Positions 48,898 through 59,728 of a DNA stretch of 64,000 bases are shown here, piece after piece. The translations under genes were made by a program, and so were the position numbers. The DNA comes from Sneathiella sp. HT1-7 (GTDB lineage: Bacteria; Pseudomonadota; Alphaproteobacteria; Sneathiellales; Sneathiellaceae). The DNA lies in the NCBI RefSeq assembly GCF_020731145.1, contig NZ_JAJFZN010000004.1:248001-312000 (forward strand), written 5' to 3'. The notes beneath the pieces were generated by a model. That model was given only the letters and a program-made list of their open reading frames with translations. It made no database searches and had not been told where the DNA came from. Numbering within the stretch: the stretch's first letter is position 1; every line of letters starts with the position of its first letter.

Positions 48898-49305
48898 CTA
48901 TTGATACCGCTTGCGGCATTCTTTGGCGATGGCATTCTGCGCTGGATCTGTAAGTTCCTGACCATTGTAGAGAAGCCGGCCCGATGCGATATCATATTCC
49001 ACCGTTCCTACATATACATCAGCATTTGCAAGCTTTGGATTATAGTTTCTAAGTAAGTCTTTAAACGGCAAGGACAAATCAATAAAAATGCGATCCGGGA
49101 TCTGTATCTGGCTGCCGTTCAAATCGGCGGGCGCAACTGGTTTTCCATGGACATCGACACCCGGTTTATAGGCGACATCAGGATCAGGCGTATATTTCAC
49201 GATCCGCTCGCAATCCTTGCGGGACACTTCCATCCGGACATCTTCCGCCATAGCAGAGCCTACAAATCCGATCAGAAATAACAGGACAAGGAAAGATCGG
49301 ATCAT
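48898..49305 (-). CDS. Secreted protein of unknown function
   Basis: A 135-residue protein with a clear signal peptide (MIRSFLVLLFLIGFVGSAMA, cleavage near residue 20). The mature part of about 115 residues is mixed alpha/beta in character and has only two cysteines, one near residue 33 (RKDCERIV) and one near 130 (AKECRKRY), which could form a disulfide. I do not recognise a domain. It lies 12 bases after the DUF1467 gene and 80 bases before proS, so it is part of the nuo-lol gene run and probably periplasmic. Confidence 0.85.
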   Translation of the reverse strand: MIRSFLVLLFLIGFVGSAMAEDVRMEVSRKDCERIVKYTPDPDVAYKPGVDVHGKPVAPADLNGSQIQIPDRIFIDLSLPFKDLLRNYNPKLANADVYVGTVEYDIASGRLLYNGQELTDPAQNAIAKECRKRYQ

Positions 49306-49317
49306 GAGTTCATTCCT

Positions 49318-49578
49318 TTATATATTCTGAAAAAATGCACGTAGATCAAACAGTTCCAATTCAAATATCGTCCAGATAATGATGAATATCAGGGTCGTTA
49401 TGACAGTGGTCATGGCGAACTTCGTCCAGATTCTGGGGTTGATCGGTGCGCTTTCAACTGTTCCCGGCTCAATCTCTTCGTCTTCCTCCCCTTGCGGTCT
49501 TACACCGAAGGGCAGCACGGTGAACAAAACCACCATCCAGGTAATGCAGAAAATAACAATGCCGCCAACAAAAGACAT
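49318..49578 (-). CDS. DUF1467 family membrane protein
   Basis: Small membrane protein of 86 residues with two hydrophobic segments at about 5-25 and 53-75 and a charged, Glu-rich loop between. WMVVLFTVLPFGVRPQ and the overall two-helix plan match DUF1467, a family largely restricted to alphaproteobacteria and commonly located beside mce and proS. Function unknown. It lies 9 bases after mce. Confidence 0.88.
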   Translation of the reverse strand: MSFVGGIVIFCITWMVVLFTVLPFGVRPQGEEDEEIEPGTVESAPINPRIWTKFAMTTVITTLIFIIIWTIFELELFDLRAFFQNI

Positions 49579-49587
49579 TTGCGCGCC

Positions 49588-49992
49588 CTATACCTGTTCC
49601 AACTCAACCAGCGTTCCGCTGAAATCCTTCGGGTGCAGGAAAAGCACCGGCTTTTTATGGGCGCCGATCTTGGGTTCCCCATCGCCCAGGACACGTGCGC
49701 CCTTGGCTCTCAGACGGTCCCGCGCCTCGATAATATCCTCAACTTCATAGCATACATGATGAATGCCACCGGAAGCGTTTTTCTTCAAAAACCCCTCAAT
49801 CGGAGAGTTTTCCCCTAGTGGATGCAGCAATTCAATTTTCGTGTTTTCGAGTTCGACAAAAACCACGGTCACGCCATTTTCCGGCTCGTCCTGAGGCGGG
49901 CTTACCTTCGCTCCAAGCGTGTCACGATAAATCGTTGCCGCCGCGTCAAGGTCCGGCACGGCAATGGCAACATGGTTTAAACGTCCAATCAT
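49588..49992 (-). CDS. mce: Methylmalonyl-CoA epimerase
   Basis: Interconverts (R)- and (S)-methylmalonyl-CoA in propionyl-CoA use. The 134-residue VOC-fold protein has LNHVAIAVPDLDAA at the start, ELLHPLGENSPI, GGIHHVCYEVEDI (metal-binding His) and a C-terminal PKDFSGTLVELEQ with the metal-binding Glu. It is distantly related in fold to gloA. Lies 13 bases after rnj. Confidence 0.95.
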   Translation of the reverse strand: MIGRLNHVAIAVPDLDAAATIYRDTLGAKVSPPQDEPENGVTVVFVELENTKIELLHPLGENSPIEGFLKKNASGGIHHVCYEVEDIIEARDRLRAKGARVLGDGEPKIGAHKKPVLFLHPKDFSGTLVELEQV

Positions 49993-50005
49993 CTTTCTTT
50001 AATCC

Positions 50006-51685
50006 TTATTCTTCTTCAAATCTGATTACGTAAATATCAGTTATCGGCCGCCGACCGGCCAATCGGCGAAAAACCCGCCGCACCGCGTTATGCGCCGTTT
50101 CCTCGACCCGATCATCATCCATTTTATCCTGATTTTTCAGCTTACTATGGTTGATTTTTATCTGCTCACGTAACTCTTTCTGCAAATCAGGAAACAAATT
50201 TTCATCCAACACACCCCGCAGGCGAATGATCGGATCTTCCGTTATCTGGCCCTTTTCATTGACGATGACAACCCCGCTTACACTGCCATTATAAACAAGG
50301 CGCCGACGGGTTGTCAGGAATTCCCCGTCAAGCGGCGTCAGACCACCCGCATCGACCGCGAGCCGACCTGAAGGGACATCATCTATAATTTCGGCATTAC
50401 CTGGAGCCAACTTCAAGACATTGCCATTTGTAATTTCAATAGCCTGTTCAACACCAAGGGACAATGCCAACTCGCAATGCGCGCGGATATGACGCGCCTC
50501 CCCATGCACCGGAATCGCAATTTTTGGCTTCACAATCCTGTACATATCGGTCAGCTCTTCCCGCGCGGGATGACCGGAAACATGAACAAATTCATCGGCT
50601 TCGGTGATCACATTAACACCGGATTCCGTTAATTGGTTATGTAGTCCGTAAAGCGATTTTTCATTTCCCGGTATAACCTTAGAGGAAAAAATGACAGTAT
50701 CACCTTCGGAAAGTTCGATATGGGCATGCTCCCCACGTGCAATGCGGGCCATGGCACCGCGGGGCTCCCCCTGACTTCCCGTACAGAGCAGCAGGATTTT
50801 ATCGCGCGGAATATGTCCTGCATTTTTCTCATCAAGAAACGGCGGTAAGTCGTTAAGGTAACCCGCTTTTTTGGCGGCCCCCGTCATACGGTGTAATGAT
50901 CTGCCAACAAGGACGACATGTCGGTCGTGACGCTCCGCTACATAAGCGATGGTCTTGAGGCGGGCGATATTGGAGGCAAAGGTTGTGACGGCAATGCGGC
51001 CCGTTGGAATATTTCGCAGCAGCGCGTCAAGACTTTCCTGAACTGCAAGTTCGGAGCCGGAGACGCCTTCTTTAAAAACATTTGTGGAATCACAAATCAT
51101 GGCGAGGACGCCCGCTTCGGAGACTTTCTGCATCTTGGCAAGATTACTCGCGGGGCCAACGACGGGATCGGGATCGAGTTTCCAGTCGCCACTATGCAAC
51201 ACCCGGCCATAGGGCGTCGTAATCATCAGGGCCTGCATCTCCGGGATAGAATGGGTCAGGTCGACAAAATCGATATGATAGTCGCCAATGGCCATGGAAC
51301 TGCCCGGCGCAATTACATTCACTTCCACCTCGTCCCCGAGTCCCTCCTCCGCTAGTTTGAGTGCAAGTATCTCGGCCGTAAAGGGGCTGGTATACACAGG
51401 GCAGCGAAACTGCGGCCAGAGACGTGCAACGGCGCCGACATGGTCCTCATGCGCATGGGTGACAATAATCGCCAAAAGATCATCACGGCGATCTGCGATC
51501 CAGCCTGGATCGGGCACAATGACATCAACGCCCGGCGCGCGATCATCGGCGAAGGAAATCCCGCAATCAATCATCAACCATTTACCGTTACAGCAATAAA
51601 GATTGAGGTTCATGCCGATCTCTCCGCTACCGCCGAGCGGGAGAAAATAAAGGCCTTCCTTAAGCGTCGTATCAAGTTTGGTCAT
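50006..51685 (-). CDS. rnj: Ribonuclease J
   Basis: Beta-CASP metallo-beta-lactamase nuclease with 5'-3' exonuclease and endonuclease activity on RNA, involved in rRNA maturation and mRNA decay in alphaproteobacteria. It has 559 residues, with the zinc motif HAHEDH at 77-82, the LHSGDWKLDPDP block, beta-CASP parts (LLCTGSQGEPRGAMARI) and the C-terminal VHVSGHPAREEL and IPVHGEARH blocks. It is 8 bases after coaX. Confidence 0.97.
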   Translation of the reverse strand: MTKLDTTLKEGLYFLPLGGSGEIGMNLNLYCCNGKWLMIDCGISFADDRAPGVDVIVPDPGWIADRRDDLLAIIVTHAHEDHVGAVARLWPQFRCPVYTSPFTAEILALKLAEEGLGDEVEVNVIAPGSSMAIGDYHIDFVDLTHSIPEMQALMITTPYGRVLHSGDWKLDPDPVVGPASNLAKMQKVSEAGVLAMICDSTNVFKEGVSGSELAVQESLDALLRNIPTGRIAVTTFASNIARLKTIAYVAERHDRHVVLVGRSLHRMTGAAKKAGYLNDLPPFLDEKNAGHIPRDKILLLCTGSQGEPRGAMARIARGEHAHIELSEGDTVIFSSKVIPGNEKSLYGLHNQLTESGVNVITEADEFVHVSGHPAREELTDMYRIVKPKIAIPVHGEARHIRAHCELALSLGVEQAIEITNGNVLKLAPGNAEIIDDVPSGRLAVDAGGLTPLDGEFLTTRRRLVYNGSVSGVVIVNEKGQITEDPIIRLRGVLDENLFPDLQKELREQIKINHSKLKNQDKMDDDRVEETAHNAVRRVFRRLAGRRPITDIYVIRFEEE

Positions 51686-51693
51686 AAAGACTT

Positions 51694-52461
51694 TCAGCTA
51701 TTTCGATAAAAAATTTCAACCAATCCGGCAAGCGTGAGATCGCCATTAACGATCTCAATCTTATCCGTACCCTTCGAGAAGAGCGGCGCGAGACCACCGG
51801 TTGCCACCGTTTTCATGTCCGAACCATATTCTGCGCGGATACGGCTGACGAGCCCCTCCACCATCGCGATATATCCGCAGTAAATGCCTGCCTGCATACA
51901 TTCAATCGTATTCTTGCCAATCACGCGACCAGGCGCTTCCACAGCGATACGGGGGAGTTTAGCTGCCGCCCGGTAAAGCGCATCAAGGCTGAGATTAACA
52001 CCGGGCGCAATAACACCGCCGATATAATTTCCTGTCTCATCGACAACATCGAAGTTTGTTGCTGTGCCAAAGTCGATCACAACAAGCGGGCCGCCATAGA
52101 GGGAGTGGGCACCCACAGCATTGACGAGACGATCCGCCCCGGCCTCCGACGGACGATCGATCAACGGCGTCATGCCAAGATCGACATTCGGCTCCCCAAT
52201 TACGAGCGGGGTCACCCCAAAATAGCGCCTGCAAAAGCCCTTGATATTGAATAATGTTTCCGGGACAACCGTCGCAACGATTGCATGTTTCACATCTTTC
52301 AGATGTAGTCCGTCAATGGCCATTGCCTGACTGAGCCAGACGCCATATTCCTCGGCAGTGCGAGAGGCAGATGTTGATATCCGCCATTCATTGACCAATT
52401 CCCGCTCTTTATAGGCCGCGCAGGTTATGTTCGTATTTCCGACATCAATCGCCAGTAACAT
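51694..52461 (-). CDS. coaX: Type III pantothenate kinase
   Basis: First step of coenzyme A synthesis, insensitive to CoA feedback. From ATG 52461 it is 255 residues with the acetate-kinase-superfamily phosphate block AIDVGNTNITCA, substrate block GADRLVNAVGA, VVIDFGTATNFDVV and GGVIAPGVNLSLDAL. GGAGG five bases upstream supports ATG 52461 over the TTG three bases earlier. It lies 12 bases after birA. Confidence 0.97.
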   Translation of the reverse strand: MLLAIDVGNTNITCAAYKERELVNEWRISTSASRTAEEYGVWLSQAMAIDGLHLKDVKHAIVATVVPETLFNIKGFCRRYFGVTPLVIGEPNVDLGMTPLIDRPSEAGADRLVNAVGAHSLYGGPLVVIDFGTATNFDVVDETGNYIGGVIAPGVNLSLDALYRAAAKLPRIAVEAPGRVIGKNTIECMQAGIYCGYIAMVEGLVSRIRAEYGSDMKTVATGGLAPLFSKGTDKIEIVNGDLTLAGLVEIFYRNS

Positions 52462-52473
52462 CAAGGCCTCCTA

Positions 52474-53256
52474 TTAAGTACGGGCTGAGGGAACTATAAA
52501 CACTTCTCCCGCTGTGATCAGTTTTCTTTCACCATTATCCATCGAAAGGATCAGCGCGCCGTTTTCATCCAAATCCGTGAACACACCTTCCAGCGTCTCC
52601 TTGGAAAGTTTTACAGTTATTCGGCCACCGAGCCCTGTTGCATTAGCCAGCCATTCCTTCCGGATTGGAGCAAATCCTTCGCGTTTCCAGATCATATAAA
52701 GATCGTAGAAGGCCTTCGCATATGCCGATAGGACCTCAGGAACAGACACATCCGCCCCAACCTTTTTAAGGGAGATCGCAGGTAGCCCATCCGTATGTTC
52801 CGGATAGGTTGCGATATTAACCCCCGTCCCGACAATGACATAGCTCATCTGCCCATCGGGTTTCGTTTTACTCTCAAGAAGAATGCCCGCCGACTTATGC
52901 CCGTTAATAAGGACATCGTTTGGCCATTTAAGCCGGACATCAACATCGGGATTCACAAATTCAGAGACGGCCCGGCGGATGGCAAGTGCCGTCAAAAAGG
53001 AAAGGCGCGCGGCAGAAGACGGATCACATTCAGGGCGTATTACCAACGAACAATACAGATTGCCTTCGGGGCTTGACCATTGCCGACCACGTCGACCAAC
53101 GCCCCGCTCCTGCCTTTTCGCCCAGACGATAGCTCCTTCGGCATCTCCAGCATCTGCAAGCTTGAGAGCCTCGATATTCGTGCTACCCGTCGTTTCAAGG
53201 ACCGTAAGCGTATAAAACGGCGGGAGATCAATCCTGCCATCGGAAGTCTGGGTCAC
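52474..53256 (-). CDS. birA: Biotin-[acetyl-CoA carboxylase] ligase
   Basis: Attaches biotin to the acetyl-CoA carboxylase carrier protein. The 260-residue protein has [20 protein letters not shown] near residue 50, [20 protein letters not shown] and GTGVNI. There is no N-terminal DNA-binding domain, so it is a monofunctional ligase and not the BirA repressor. The GTG start overlaps the nuoN stop by four bases (GTGA). Confidence 0.97.
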   Translation of the reverse strand: MTQTSDGRIDLPPFYTLTVLETTGSTNIEALKLADAGDAEGAIVWAKRQERGVGRRGRQWSSPEGNLYCSLVIRPECDPSSAARLSFLTALAIRRAVSEFVNPDVDVRLKWPNDVLINGHKSAGILLESKTKPDGQMSYVIVGTGVNIATYPEHTDGLPAISLKKVGADVSVPEVLSAYAKAFYDLYMIWKREGFAPIRKEWLANATGLGGRITVKLSKETLEGVFTDLDENGALILSMDNGERKLITAGEVFIVPSART

Positions 53257-54692
53257 GGGAATAGCACAGCCGCCGCAGCCTGGGCGCCATCAAGCAGCGG
53301 TCCCGGAAAGATGACGAAGAAGGCAATAAACAGCCCCGACGCCGCCATGATGATCGACTGTGTACGGCTAGCCGGCTCAAATCCTTCCGTCGGATCGTCG
53401 AAGTACATGATCTTCACAATCCGAAGATAATAATAAGCACCGACAACAGAGGTAACCAAGCCGATCACGGCAAGCGGAATAAGCCCGGCATTGACCGCCG
53501 CGATGAAAATGTAGAATTTCCCGAAGAAACCTGCAAGCGGCGGAATTCCTGCCAAGCTGAACATGAAAATGAGGAAGAAGAACGCCATCCAAGGCTGCGT
53601 CTTGCTGAGGCCAGCAAGCTCCGAGATATCCTCAACCATACCATCTCGATGACGCATTGAAAGGATACAGGCAAAAGTCCCGATATTCATCACCACATAG
53701 ATCGACATATAGATCAGGACGCCCCGCACCCCTTCTTCGGTCCCTGCGGCAAGACCAACAAGTGCATAGCCAATGTGCCCGATGGAGGAATAGGCCATCA
53801 GCCGTTTGATATTCTTCTGGTTGATCGCAGCAAAGGCACCAAGAACCATCGAGGCGATGGAAACGAAAACAATAATCTGTTGCCATTGTTCGACCAGTTC
53901 GCCAAAGGGAGTAACGAATACGCGCAGGAACAGGGCGATTGCCGCCACTTTCGGCGCAGCCGCGAAAAAGGCCGTCACCGGCGTCGGCACCCCTTCATAA
54001 ACATCAGGCGCCCACATATGGAACGGCACAGCGGACACCTTAAAGGCAAGGCCCGCAATCATGAAGACCATGCCGATCAGAAGGCCGATGCCCGCCTCTT
54101 CTTCTCCGCTGGTGAAGAGGTTGGCGAGAACATCGAAGTTTGTCGTGCCGGTAAAGCCGTAGATCAGGGAAACACCATAGAGCAGCATGCCCGAGGAAAG
54201 GGCCCCAAGAACGAAATATTTAAGGCCCGCCTCGGTCGAGCGGACGCTGTCGCGCTTGAAGGCCGCTGTCACATAGAGTGACAGGCTCATCAATTCGATA
54301 CCCATATACATGGTCATCAGGTCATTTGCCGAAATCATGACCATCATACCAAGCGTAGCAATCACGATCAGGATCGGGAACTCAAAGCGAACCAGCTTCT
54401 CGCGCTTATTGAAATCAATCGACATGATGATGGCAAAGGCGGACGCACCAAGGCACAGCGTCTTCATAAAGACCCCATAGGCATCGTCGCGGTAAAGTCC
54501 GCCGAATGTGGTAATGGTGCTGTATCCGTCAAACTGGACTAACAGCCCGGCCACAATGAAAGACAGTACCGACAGCCAGGAAATCAGGCTTGTCGACTTG
54601 TTTCCCCGAAACGCGCCGATCATCAAGAGCGCCATGGCGGCACAGGCGAGGAATATTTCCGGAAGTGCGATTGAAAAATCAGGCAAAACCAT
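53253..54692 (-). CDS. nuoN: NADH-quinone oxidoreductase subunit N
   Basis: Antiporter-like proton-pumping subunit of complex I, 479 residues with about 14 membrane segments. It has [26 protein letters not shown] with the conserved Lys and the [15 protein letters not shown] block. It is the last nuo gene and is followed by an overlapping birA, an order usual in alphaproteobacteria. Confidence 0.98.
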   Translation of the reverse strand: MVLPDFSIALPEIFLACAAMALLMIGAFRGNKSTSLISWLSVLSFIVAGLLVQFDGYSTITTFGGLYRDDAYGVFMKTLCLGASAFAIIMSIDFNKREKLVRFEFPILIVIATLGMMVMISANDLMTMYMGIELMSLSLYVTAAFKRDSVRSTEAGLKYFVLGALSSGMLLYGVSLIYGFTGTTNFDVLANLFTSGEEEAGIGLLIGMVFMIAGLAFKVSAVPFHMWAPDVYEGVPTPVTAFFAAAPKVAAIALFLRVFVTPFGELVEQWQQIIVFVSIASMVLGAFAAINQKNIKRLMAYSSIGHIGYALVGLAAGTEEGVRGVLIYMSIYVVMNIGTFACILSMRHRDGMVEDISELAGLSKTQPWMAFFFLIFMFSLAGIPPLAGFFGKFYIFIAAVNAGLIPLAVIGLVTSVVGAYYYLRIVKIMYFDDPTEGFEPASRTQSIIMAASGLFIAFFVIFPGPLLDGAQAAAAVLFP

Positions 54693-54706
54693 TTCTTTAA
54701 ACCTAC

Positions 54707-56218
54707 CTACTTAGCCGCGTTGAGTATTGTTTTGCTGGCCTGCATGGCCGTCTCATGCTGATCCATCAGATTGATGACAGAAGCATGCATAACGTCCAAG
54801 AATGGCTCTGGATAAATACCAATCCAGAAAGCCACCAGAATAAGCGGGGCGAAAATCAGGATCTCCCGCCGACCAACATCCATAATATTTTTAAGGTCAT
54901 CCTTCACCAATTCACCGAAGACCACCCTGCGATAGAGCCAGAGGCTATAGGCCGCGCCAAGAATAACGCCGATAGTCGCAAAGAAGGCCACCGTTGTGCT
55001 GACCTGATAGGCACCAACCAGGATCAAGAATTCACCCACAAACCCGCTGGTACCGGGCAGACCGATTGTCGCCATTGTAAAGATCAGGAAAATCAACGCA
55101 TAGCGCGGCATCCGATTAACAAGGCCGCCATAGCGAGAAATCTCACGCGTATGCAGCCGATCATATACCACGCCCACACAGAGGAACAGCGCGCCAGAGA
55201 CGATACCATGGCTGATCATCTGCAGAATGCCGCCCTCCAGCCCCTGCTGGGTGAAGGTAAAAATTCCGATGGTAATAAAACCCATATGCGCAACGGAGGA
55301 ATAGGCGATCAGTTTCTTCATATCCTTCTGCACAAGCGCCACAAGCGATGTGTAGATAATTGCAATAACACTGAGCGCGAAGACAAGCGGCGCAAAATAT
55401 TCGGACCCTTCTGGGAACATCGGGATAGAGAATCGCAGGAAACCATACCCCCCCATCTTCAGAAGCACGCCCGCCAGAATGACCGAGCCCGCCGTCGGTG
55501 CCTGCACATGAGCATCAGGCAACCAAGTATGTACCGGCCACATCGGCACCTTCACCGCGAAAGAGGCAAAGAACGCGAGCCACAGCCATAGCTGCAAATG
55601 CGGATCAAAACTGAAGTTGATCAAGGTCGGGATATCCGTCGTGCCGGCAATGAAATACATTGTAATCATCGCCACCAGCATCAACACAGAGCCGATCAGG
55701 GTATAGAGGAAGAACTTGAAGCTGGCATAAACGCGCTGTCCACCGCCCCATATTCCGATAATCAGGAACATCGGGATCAATCCGGCCTCAAAGAAGAGGT
55801 AGAACAGAACCATATCAAGTGCGCAGAAAACACCGATCATCAGGCATTCCATCACCAGGAACGCGATCATATATTCCCGCACGCGAACGGTAATCGCCTC
55901 CCAACTCGCCAAAATACAAAGCGGCATCAGGAAGGTTGTCAGGATAATGAACAGCATCGAAATACCGTCCACACCCATATGATAGTTTATGTTATTACCC
56001 AGCCAGCTGCTCTTTTCCACGAACTGGAACGCCGCAGTATTATTATCGAAATTAATCCAGATAAAGAGCGAAATGACGAAGGTGAACAGGGTTGTCCAAA
56101 GCGCAACCCAACGGGCATTACGCGCCGCCGACTCTTCCTTGCCGCTGGTCAGCAGGATAAGCACTACCCCGATCAGGGGCAGAAATGTCACCGTTGATAA
56201 GATTGGCCAATCAAGCAT
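54707..56218 (-). CDS. nuoM: NADH-quinone oxidoreductase subunit M
   Basis: Antiporter-like proton-pumping subunit of complex I, 503 residues, about 14 membrane segments. Conserved blocks are the [28 protein letters not shown] region with charged residues of the proton path, and [16 protein letters not shown]. Lies 3 bases after nuoL and 14 before nuoN. Confidence 0.98.
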   Translation of the reverse strand: MLDWPILSTVTFLPLIGVVLILLTSGKEESAARNARWVALWTTLFTFVISLFIWINFDNNTAAFQFVEKSSWLGNNINYHMGVDGISMLFIILTTFLMPLCILASWEAITVRVREYMIAFLVMECLMIGVFCALDMVLFYLFFEAGLIPMFLIIGIWGGGQRVYASFKFFLYTLIGSVLMLVAMITMYFIAGTTDIPTLINFSFDPHLQLWLWLAFFASFAVKVPMWPVHTWLPDAHVQAPTAGSVILAGVLLKMGGYGFLRFSIPMFPEGSEYFAPLVFALSVIAIIYTSLVALVQKDMKKLIAYSSVAHMGFITIGIFTFTQQGLEGGILQMISHGIVSGALFLCVGVVYDRLHTREISRYGGLVNRMPRYALIFLIFTMATIGLPGTSGFVGEFLILVGAYQVSTTVAFFATIGVILGAAYSLWLYRRVVFGELVKDDLKNIMDVGRREILIFAPLILVAFWIGIYPEPFLDVMHASVINLMDQHETAMQASKTILNAAK

Positions 56219-56221
56219 GAC

Positions 56222-58159
56222 TTAATGTCCACCCGCAAAGAAAAAGTAAGAAACAAAAGCAACGACGCCGAGAAGCATGGCAAATGCATAATGATACACA
56301 TAGCCGCTCTGGAGTTGGGAGGCGCGCCGCGCCAACACCAGTACCCGACCGGCAACTCCGTTCGGACCCAGTCCGTCAATCACCTTGCCATCGCCAAAGG
56401 TCCAGAGGAACCGGCCGATAGCTTTCGAAGGCCGGACAAAGACGAAATCGTAAAGCTCATCAAAATACCATTTGTTGAGCAGAAACTGGTAAAGCGCTGA
56501 ATGGGTCTTGGCGAGCTGCACCGGAATATCCGTCCGGCGGATATACATCTGGTACGTCAGGGCAATCCCGAAGACACCCAGAACCAGCGGCAGCAACTTG
56601 ACCCAGAGCGGCACATGATGCGCATCAATCATTGCCGTGCTGTTCTCCAGCATCAGGATGGAGGCTCCCCAGAATTCCTTGTAATGTTCTTCCCCGGTCA
56701 TGTAGGGGGCGAATAGCATGCCAGCGAAAATCGCGCCGAGCGCCAGGACACCCAGCGGAATAAGCATCACCTTGGGGCTTTCATGAACATGGGCCATCAC
56801 TTCCTTGCTGGCGCGCGGCTTGCCATGGAACGTCATGAAGATGAGGCGACCTGAATAGAAGGCCGTCAAGAGAGCGGCGGCAACACCAGCCCAGAAGGCA
56901 TACTCACCAACCCCAGTATGGGCCGCAAAGGCGCTTTCGATAATCAGGTCCTTTGAGTAGTAACCCGCAAGAGGCGGAATACCGGCAAGCGCAAGAGACC
57001 CGATCCACATCATTGCATAGGTGACTTTAATATGCTTCCACAGGCCGCCCATATTGCGCATGTCCTGCTCATCAGAAACCGCATGAATAACGGAGCCTGC
57101 GCTTAAGAACAATAGCGCCTTGAAGAAGGCATGTGTGAAGAGATGGAAAATCGCCGCCGGATAGGCGCCAATCCCGAGCGCGAAGAACATATAGCCGAGC
57201 TGAGAACAGGTTGAATAGGCGATCACGCGCTTGATATCATTTTGTACCAATCCGATGGTCGCCGCGAAGAAACAGGTCGAAGCGCCGACGATTGTCACCA
57301 CCATCAAGGCGTCAGGCGAATATTCGAATAGTGGCGAGCAGCGTGCTACCATAAAGACACCGGCCGTCACCATCGTCGCCGCATGGATAAGAGCAGATAC
57401 TGGTGTCGGGCCTTCCATGGCGTCCGGCAACCAGGTATGCAGGCCGAGCTGGGCCGATTTACCCATCGCGCCAACGAAGAGCAGCAGGCAGAGCGTTGTC
57501 AGGACATCAACCTGATAGCCAAGGAACTCGAAATGCTGTCCGACCTGGCTCGGTGCGGCGGAGAAGACATCATCGAAGCTGACGGAATCAAAGACAAGAT
57601 AAATGCCCATGATACCAAGAGCAAAGCCGAAATCACCAACACGGTTGACAACAAACGCCTTGATCGCAGCGGCATTAGCAGAAGGTTTCTTGTACCAGAA
57701 GCCAATCAGCAGATAACTTGCGAGGCCAACCCCTTCCCAGCCGAAATAAAGCTGTACGAAGTTATCGGAGGTGACCAGCATCAGCATCGCAAAGGTAAAG
57801 AGCGACAGATAGGCCATAAAACGCGGCTTATGGGGGTCATGCGACATATAGCCGATGGAATAAACATGCACGACGGCGGAAACCGTGTTCACCACTACCA
57901 ACATAACGGCAGTCAGACTGTCAATCCGGAGCATCCAGTCGACATCGAAATCACCTGAATCGATCCAGGTCATCAACTCGATCACTTCTGTCGTCTGCTG
58001 AAACGCGATCTGGTAAAGCGCGACCCATGACAGGATGGCGCTGATAATAACGGCAGTGGATGTGATCAACTGGCTACCGCGATCCCCGATAGCGCGGCCG
58101 AACAGCCCGGCAATCAGCGCCGCAAGTAACGGCAGGAAAACGATGAGGACGTACATCAT
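56222..58159 (-). CDS. nuoL: NADH-quinone oxidoreductase subunit L
   Basis: Largest antiporter-like subunit of complex I, 645 residues. It has about 14 core membrane segments followed by the lateral helix and C-terminal anchor that couple NuoL to the other pumping subunits. The blocks FVGAMGKSAQLGLHTWLPDAMEGPTPVSALIHAATM and VIAYSTCSQLGYMFFALG are intact. The gene sits 9 bases after nuoK. Confidence 0.98.
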   Translation of the reverse strand: MMYVLIVFLPLLAALIAGLFGRAIGDRGSQLITSTAVIISAILSWVALYQIAFQQTTEVIELMTWIDSGDFDVDWMLRIDSLTAVMLVVVNTVSAVVHVYSIGYMSHDPHKPRFMAYLSLFTFAMLMLVTSDNFVQLYFGWEGVGLASYLLIGFWYKKPSANAAAIKAFVVNRVGDFGFALGIMGIYLVFDSVSFDDVFSAAPSQVGQHFEFLGYQVDVLTTLCLLLFVGAMGKSAQLGLHTWLPDAMEGPTPVSALIHAATMVTAGVFMVARCSPLFEYSPDALMVVTIVGASTCFFAATIGLVQNDIKRVIAYSTCSQLGYMFFALGIGAYPAAIFHLFTHAFFKALLFLSAGSVIHAVSDEQDMRNMGGLWKHIKVTYAMMWIGSLALAGIPPLAGYYSKDLIIESAFAAHTGVGEYAFWAGVAAALLTAFYSGRLIFMTFHGKPRASKEVMAHVHESPKVMLIPLGVLALGAIFAGMLFAPYMTGEEHYKEFWGASILMLENSTAMIDAHHVPLWVKLLPLVLGVFGIALTYQMYIRRTDIPVQLAKTHSALYQFLLNKWYFDELYDFVFVRPSKAIGRFLWTFGDGKVIDGLGPNGVAGRVLVLARRASQLQSGYVYHYAFAMLLGVVAFVSYFFFAGGH

Positions 58160-58168
58160 GATTTTGTC

Positions 58169-58477
58169 TTAACCCTTCATGTGATGGATGTCCTCAACCG
58201 CGATAGTGCCGCGATTTCGGAAGTAAACGACGAGAATAGCAAGCCCGATCGCTGCTTCACCGGCCGCAACGGTCAGAATAAACAGCGCGAACACCTGCCC
58301 AACCAGATTGCCCAGATAAGCAGAGAAAGCAACAAGGTTGATATTAACAGCAAGCAACATCAACTCGATCGACATCAGGATCACGATGACATTCTTCCGG
58401 TTCAGGAAGATGCCGAAAATACCCAGGGTCAGCAAAATCGCGGACACCGTCAGGTAATGAGCAAGACCGATTTCCAT
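58169..58477 (-). CDS. nuoK: NADH-quinone oxidoreductase subunit K
   Basis: Small three-helix membrane subunit of complex I, 102 residues. The two membrane glutamates of the proton path appear in the [10 protein letters not shown] and [12 protein letters not shown] segments. Lies 8 bases after nuoJ. Confidence 0.98.
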   Translation of the reverse strand: MEIGLAHYLTVSAILLTLGIFGIFLNRKNVIVILMSIELMLLAVNINLVAFSAYLGNLVGQVFALFILTVAAGEAAIGLAILVVYFRNRGTIAVEDIHHMKG

Positions 58478-58485
58478 GTTTCCCC

Positions 58486-59100
58486 CTACACGCCTTGTCC
58501 AGGCTCGACTTTACGAACCGCCATCGACTCTTCAGGACGGCGATATACCTGCCGGGCAATATTTTGTTTGCGAACGCCCGGTCGGGACCGGTTGGTCAAC
58601 ACGATCGCCCCGATCATCGCCACCAGCAGGATCATGCCCGCAATCTGGAACAAATAGGCATAGTCCGTGTAAATAACGTGCCCCAGCTGCTCCGTATTGG
58701 TAAGGTCCGACACAACAGGTGCCACCTGCGATCCAACCTGTATTGCCTCCGGTGAGAGCGCCCAGCCACTAACCACCAGTATCAATTCAATCAACAGGAT
58801 CACGCCGATCAGGCCTCCGATTGGCAGATACTGCAAAAAGCCCTGACGCAATTCAGCGAAATTGATATCGAGCATCATGACAACGAATAGGAAAAGGACC
58901 GCCACAGCGCCCACATACACCACGACAAGGATCATCGCGATAAATTCAGCTCCTAGAAGCACGAACAGAGCCGCCGAATTGAAGAAGGCGAGGATAAGAT
59001 AAAGCACGGAATGAACCGGGTTCTTCGCCGAGATCACCATAAATGCCGAGGCAATAGTCATCGCCGCAAAAAGATAGAAGGCAATTGTCGAGATAATCAT
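58486..59100 (-). CDS. nuoJ: NADH-quinone oxidoreductase subunit J
   Basis: Membrane subunit of complex I with five membrane segments, 204 residues. The segment with [18 protein letters not shown] holds the pi-bulge region implicated in coupling. About 35 C-terminal residues extend into solution. It lies 64 bases after nuoI, in a gap without other features. Confidence 0.97.
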   Translation of the reverse strand: MIISTIAFYLFAAMTIASAFMVISAKNPVHSVLYLILAFFNSAALFVLLGAEFIAMILVVVYVGAVAVLFLFVVMMLDINFAELRQGFLQYLPIGGLIGVILLIELILVVSGWALSPEAIQVGSQVAPVVSDLTNTEQLGHVIYTDYAYLFQIAGMILLVAMIGAIVLTNRSRPGVRKQNIARQVYRRPEESMAVRKVEPGQGV

Positions 59101-59164
59101 CGCGCCCCTCTTCCCGTGATATTTAGATCCGTCTTTCGCATGGCTGTCACAATCTTACTTTCGA

Positions 59165-59653
59165 TTATCTATAAGGCGCTTCCGCAACAAGGTTTTGGGC
59201 AATTTCCTGCTCCCAGCGGTCGCCGTTCGCAAGCAGCTTCTCCTTATCATAGAAAAGCTCTTCGCGGGTTTCCGTCGCAAATTCGAAATTCGGCCCTTCT
59301 ACAATGGCATCAACCGGGCAGGCTTCCTGACAGAAACCGCAATAGATGCATTTCGTCATGTCAATATCGTAGCGAGTAGTGCGTCGGCTACCATCGTCAC
59401 GCGGCTCTGCCTCGATTGTGATAGCAAGTGCGGGACATGCCGCCTCACACAATTTACACGCAATGCACCGCTCTTCCCCGTTGGGATAGCGCCGCAGGAC
59501 GTGCTCACCACGAAACCGCGGGCTCAAGGGTCCTTTTTCATATGGATAGTTGATGGTCGCCTTCGTCTTGAACATATAGCGGAACGTTGTCGCCAGACCG
59601 GTGACAATCTCCGCCAGAAGCAGACTACGCGCCTGTTTGTCGATAAAGCTCAT
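59165..59653 (-). CDS. nuoI: NADH-quinone oxidoreductase subunit I
   Basis: Ferredoxin-like subunit of complex I carrying clusters N6a and N6b, 162 residues. The two [4Fe-4S] motifs are C63-C66-C69-C73 ([12 protein letters not shown]) and C102-C105-C108-C112 ([12 protein letters not shown]). It lies 75 bases after nuoH, with a hairpin in the gap. Confidence 0.99.
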   Translation of the reverse strand: MSFIDKQARSLLLAEIVTGLATTFRYMFKTKATINYPYEKGPLSPRFRGEHVLRRYPNGEERCIACKLCEAACPALAITIEAEPRDDGSRRTTRYDIDMTKCIYCGFCQEACPVDAIVEGPNFEFATETREELFYDKEKLLANGDRWEQEIAQNLVAEAPYR

Positions 59654-59686
59654 TTTAAAACAGCCTTTTCACTATCTCATTTCTTG

Positions 59687-59713
59687 CCGTCGCCCGAATT
59701 CCGGCGCCGACGG
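59687..59713. repeat. Hairpin in the nuoH-nuoI gap
   Basis: CCGTCG and CGACGG arms (59687-59692 and 59708-59713) enclose a partly self-complementary GC-rich interior around GAATTC. No T run follows on the minus strand, so it may tune RNA processing or decay between nuoH and nuoI instead of ending transcription. Confidence 0.4.
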
Positions 59714-59728
59714 TTACTAAAACTTGCC

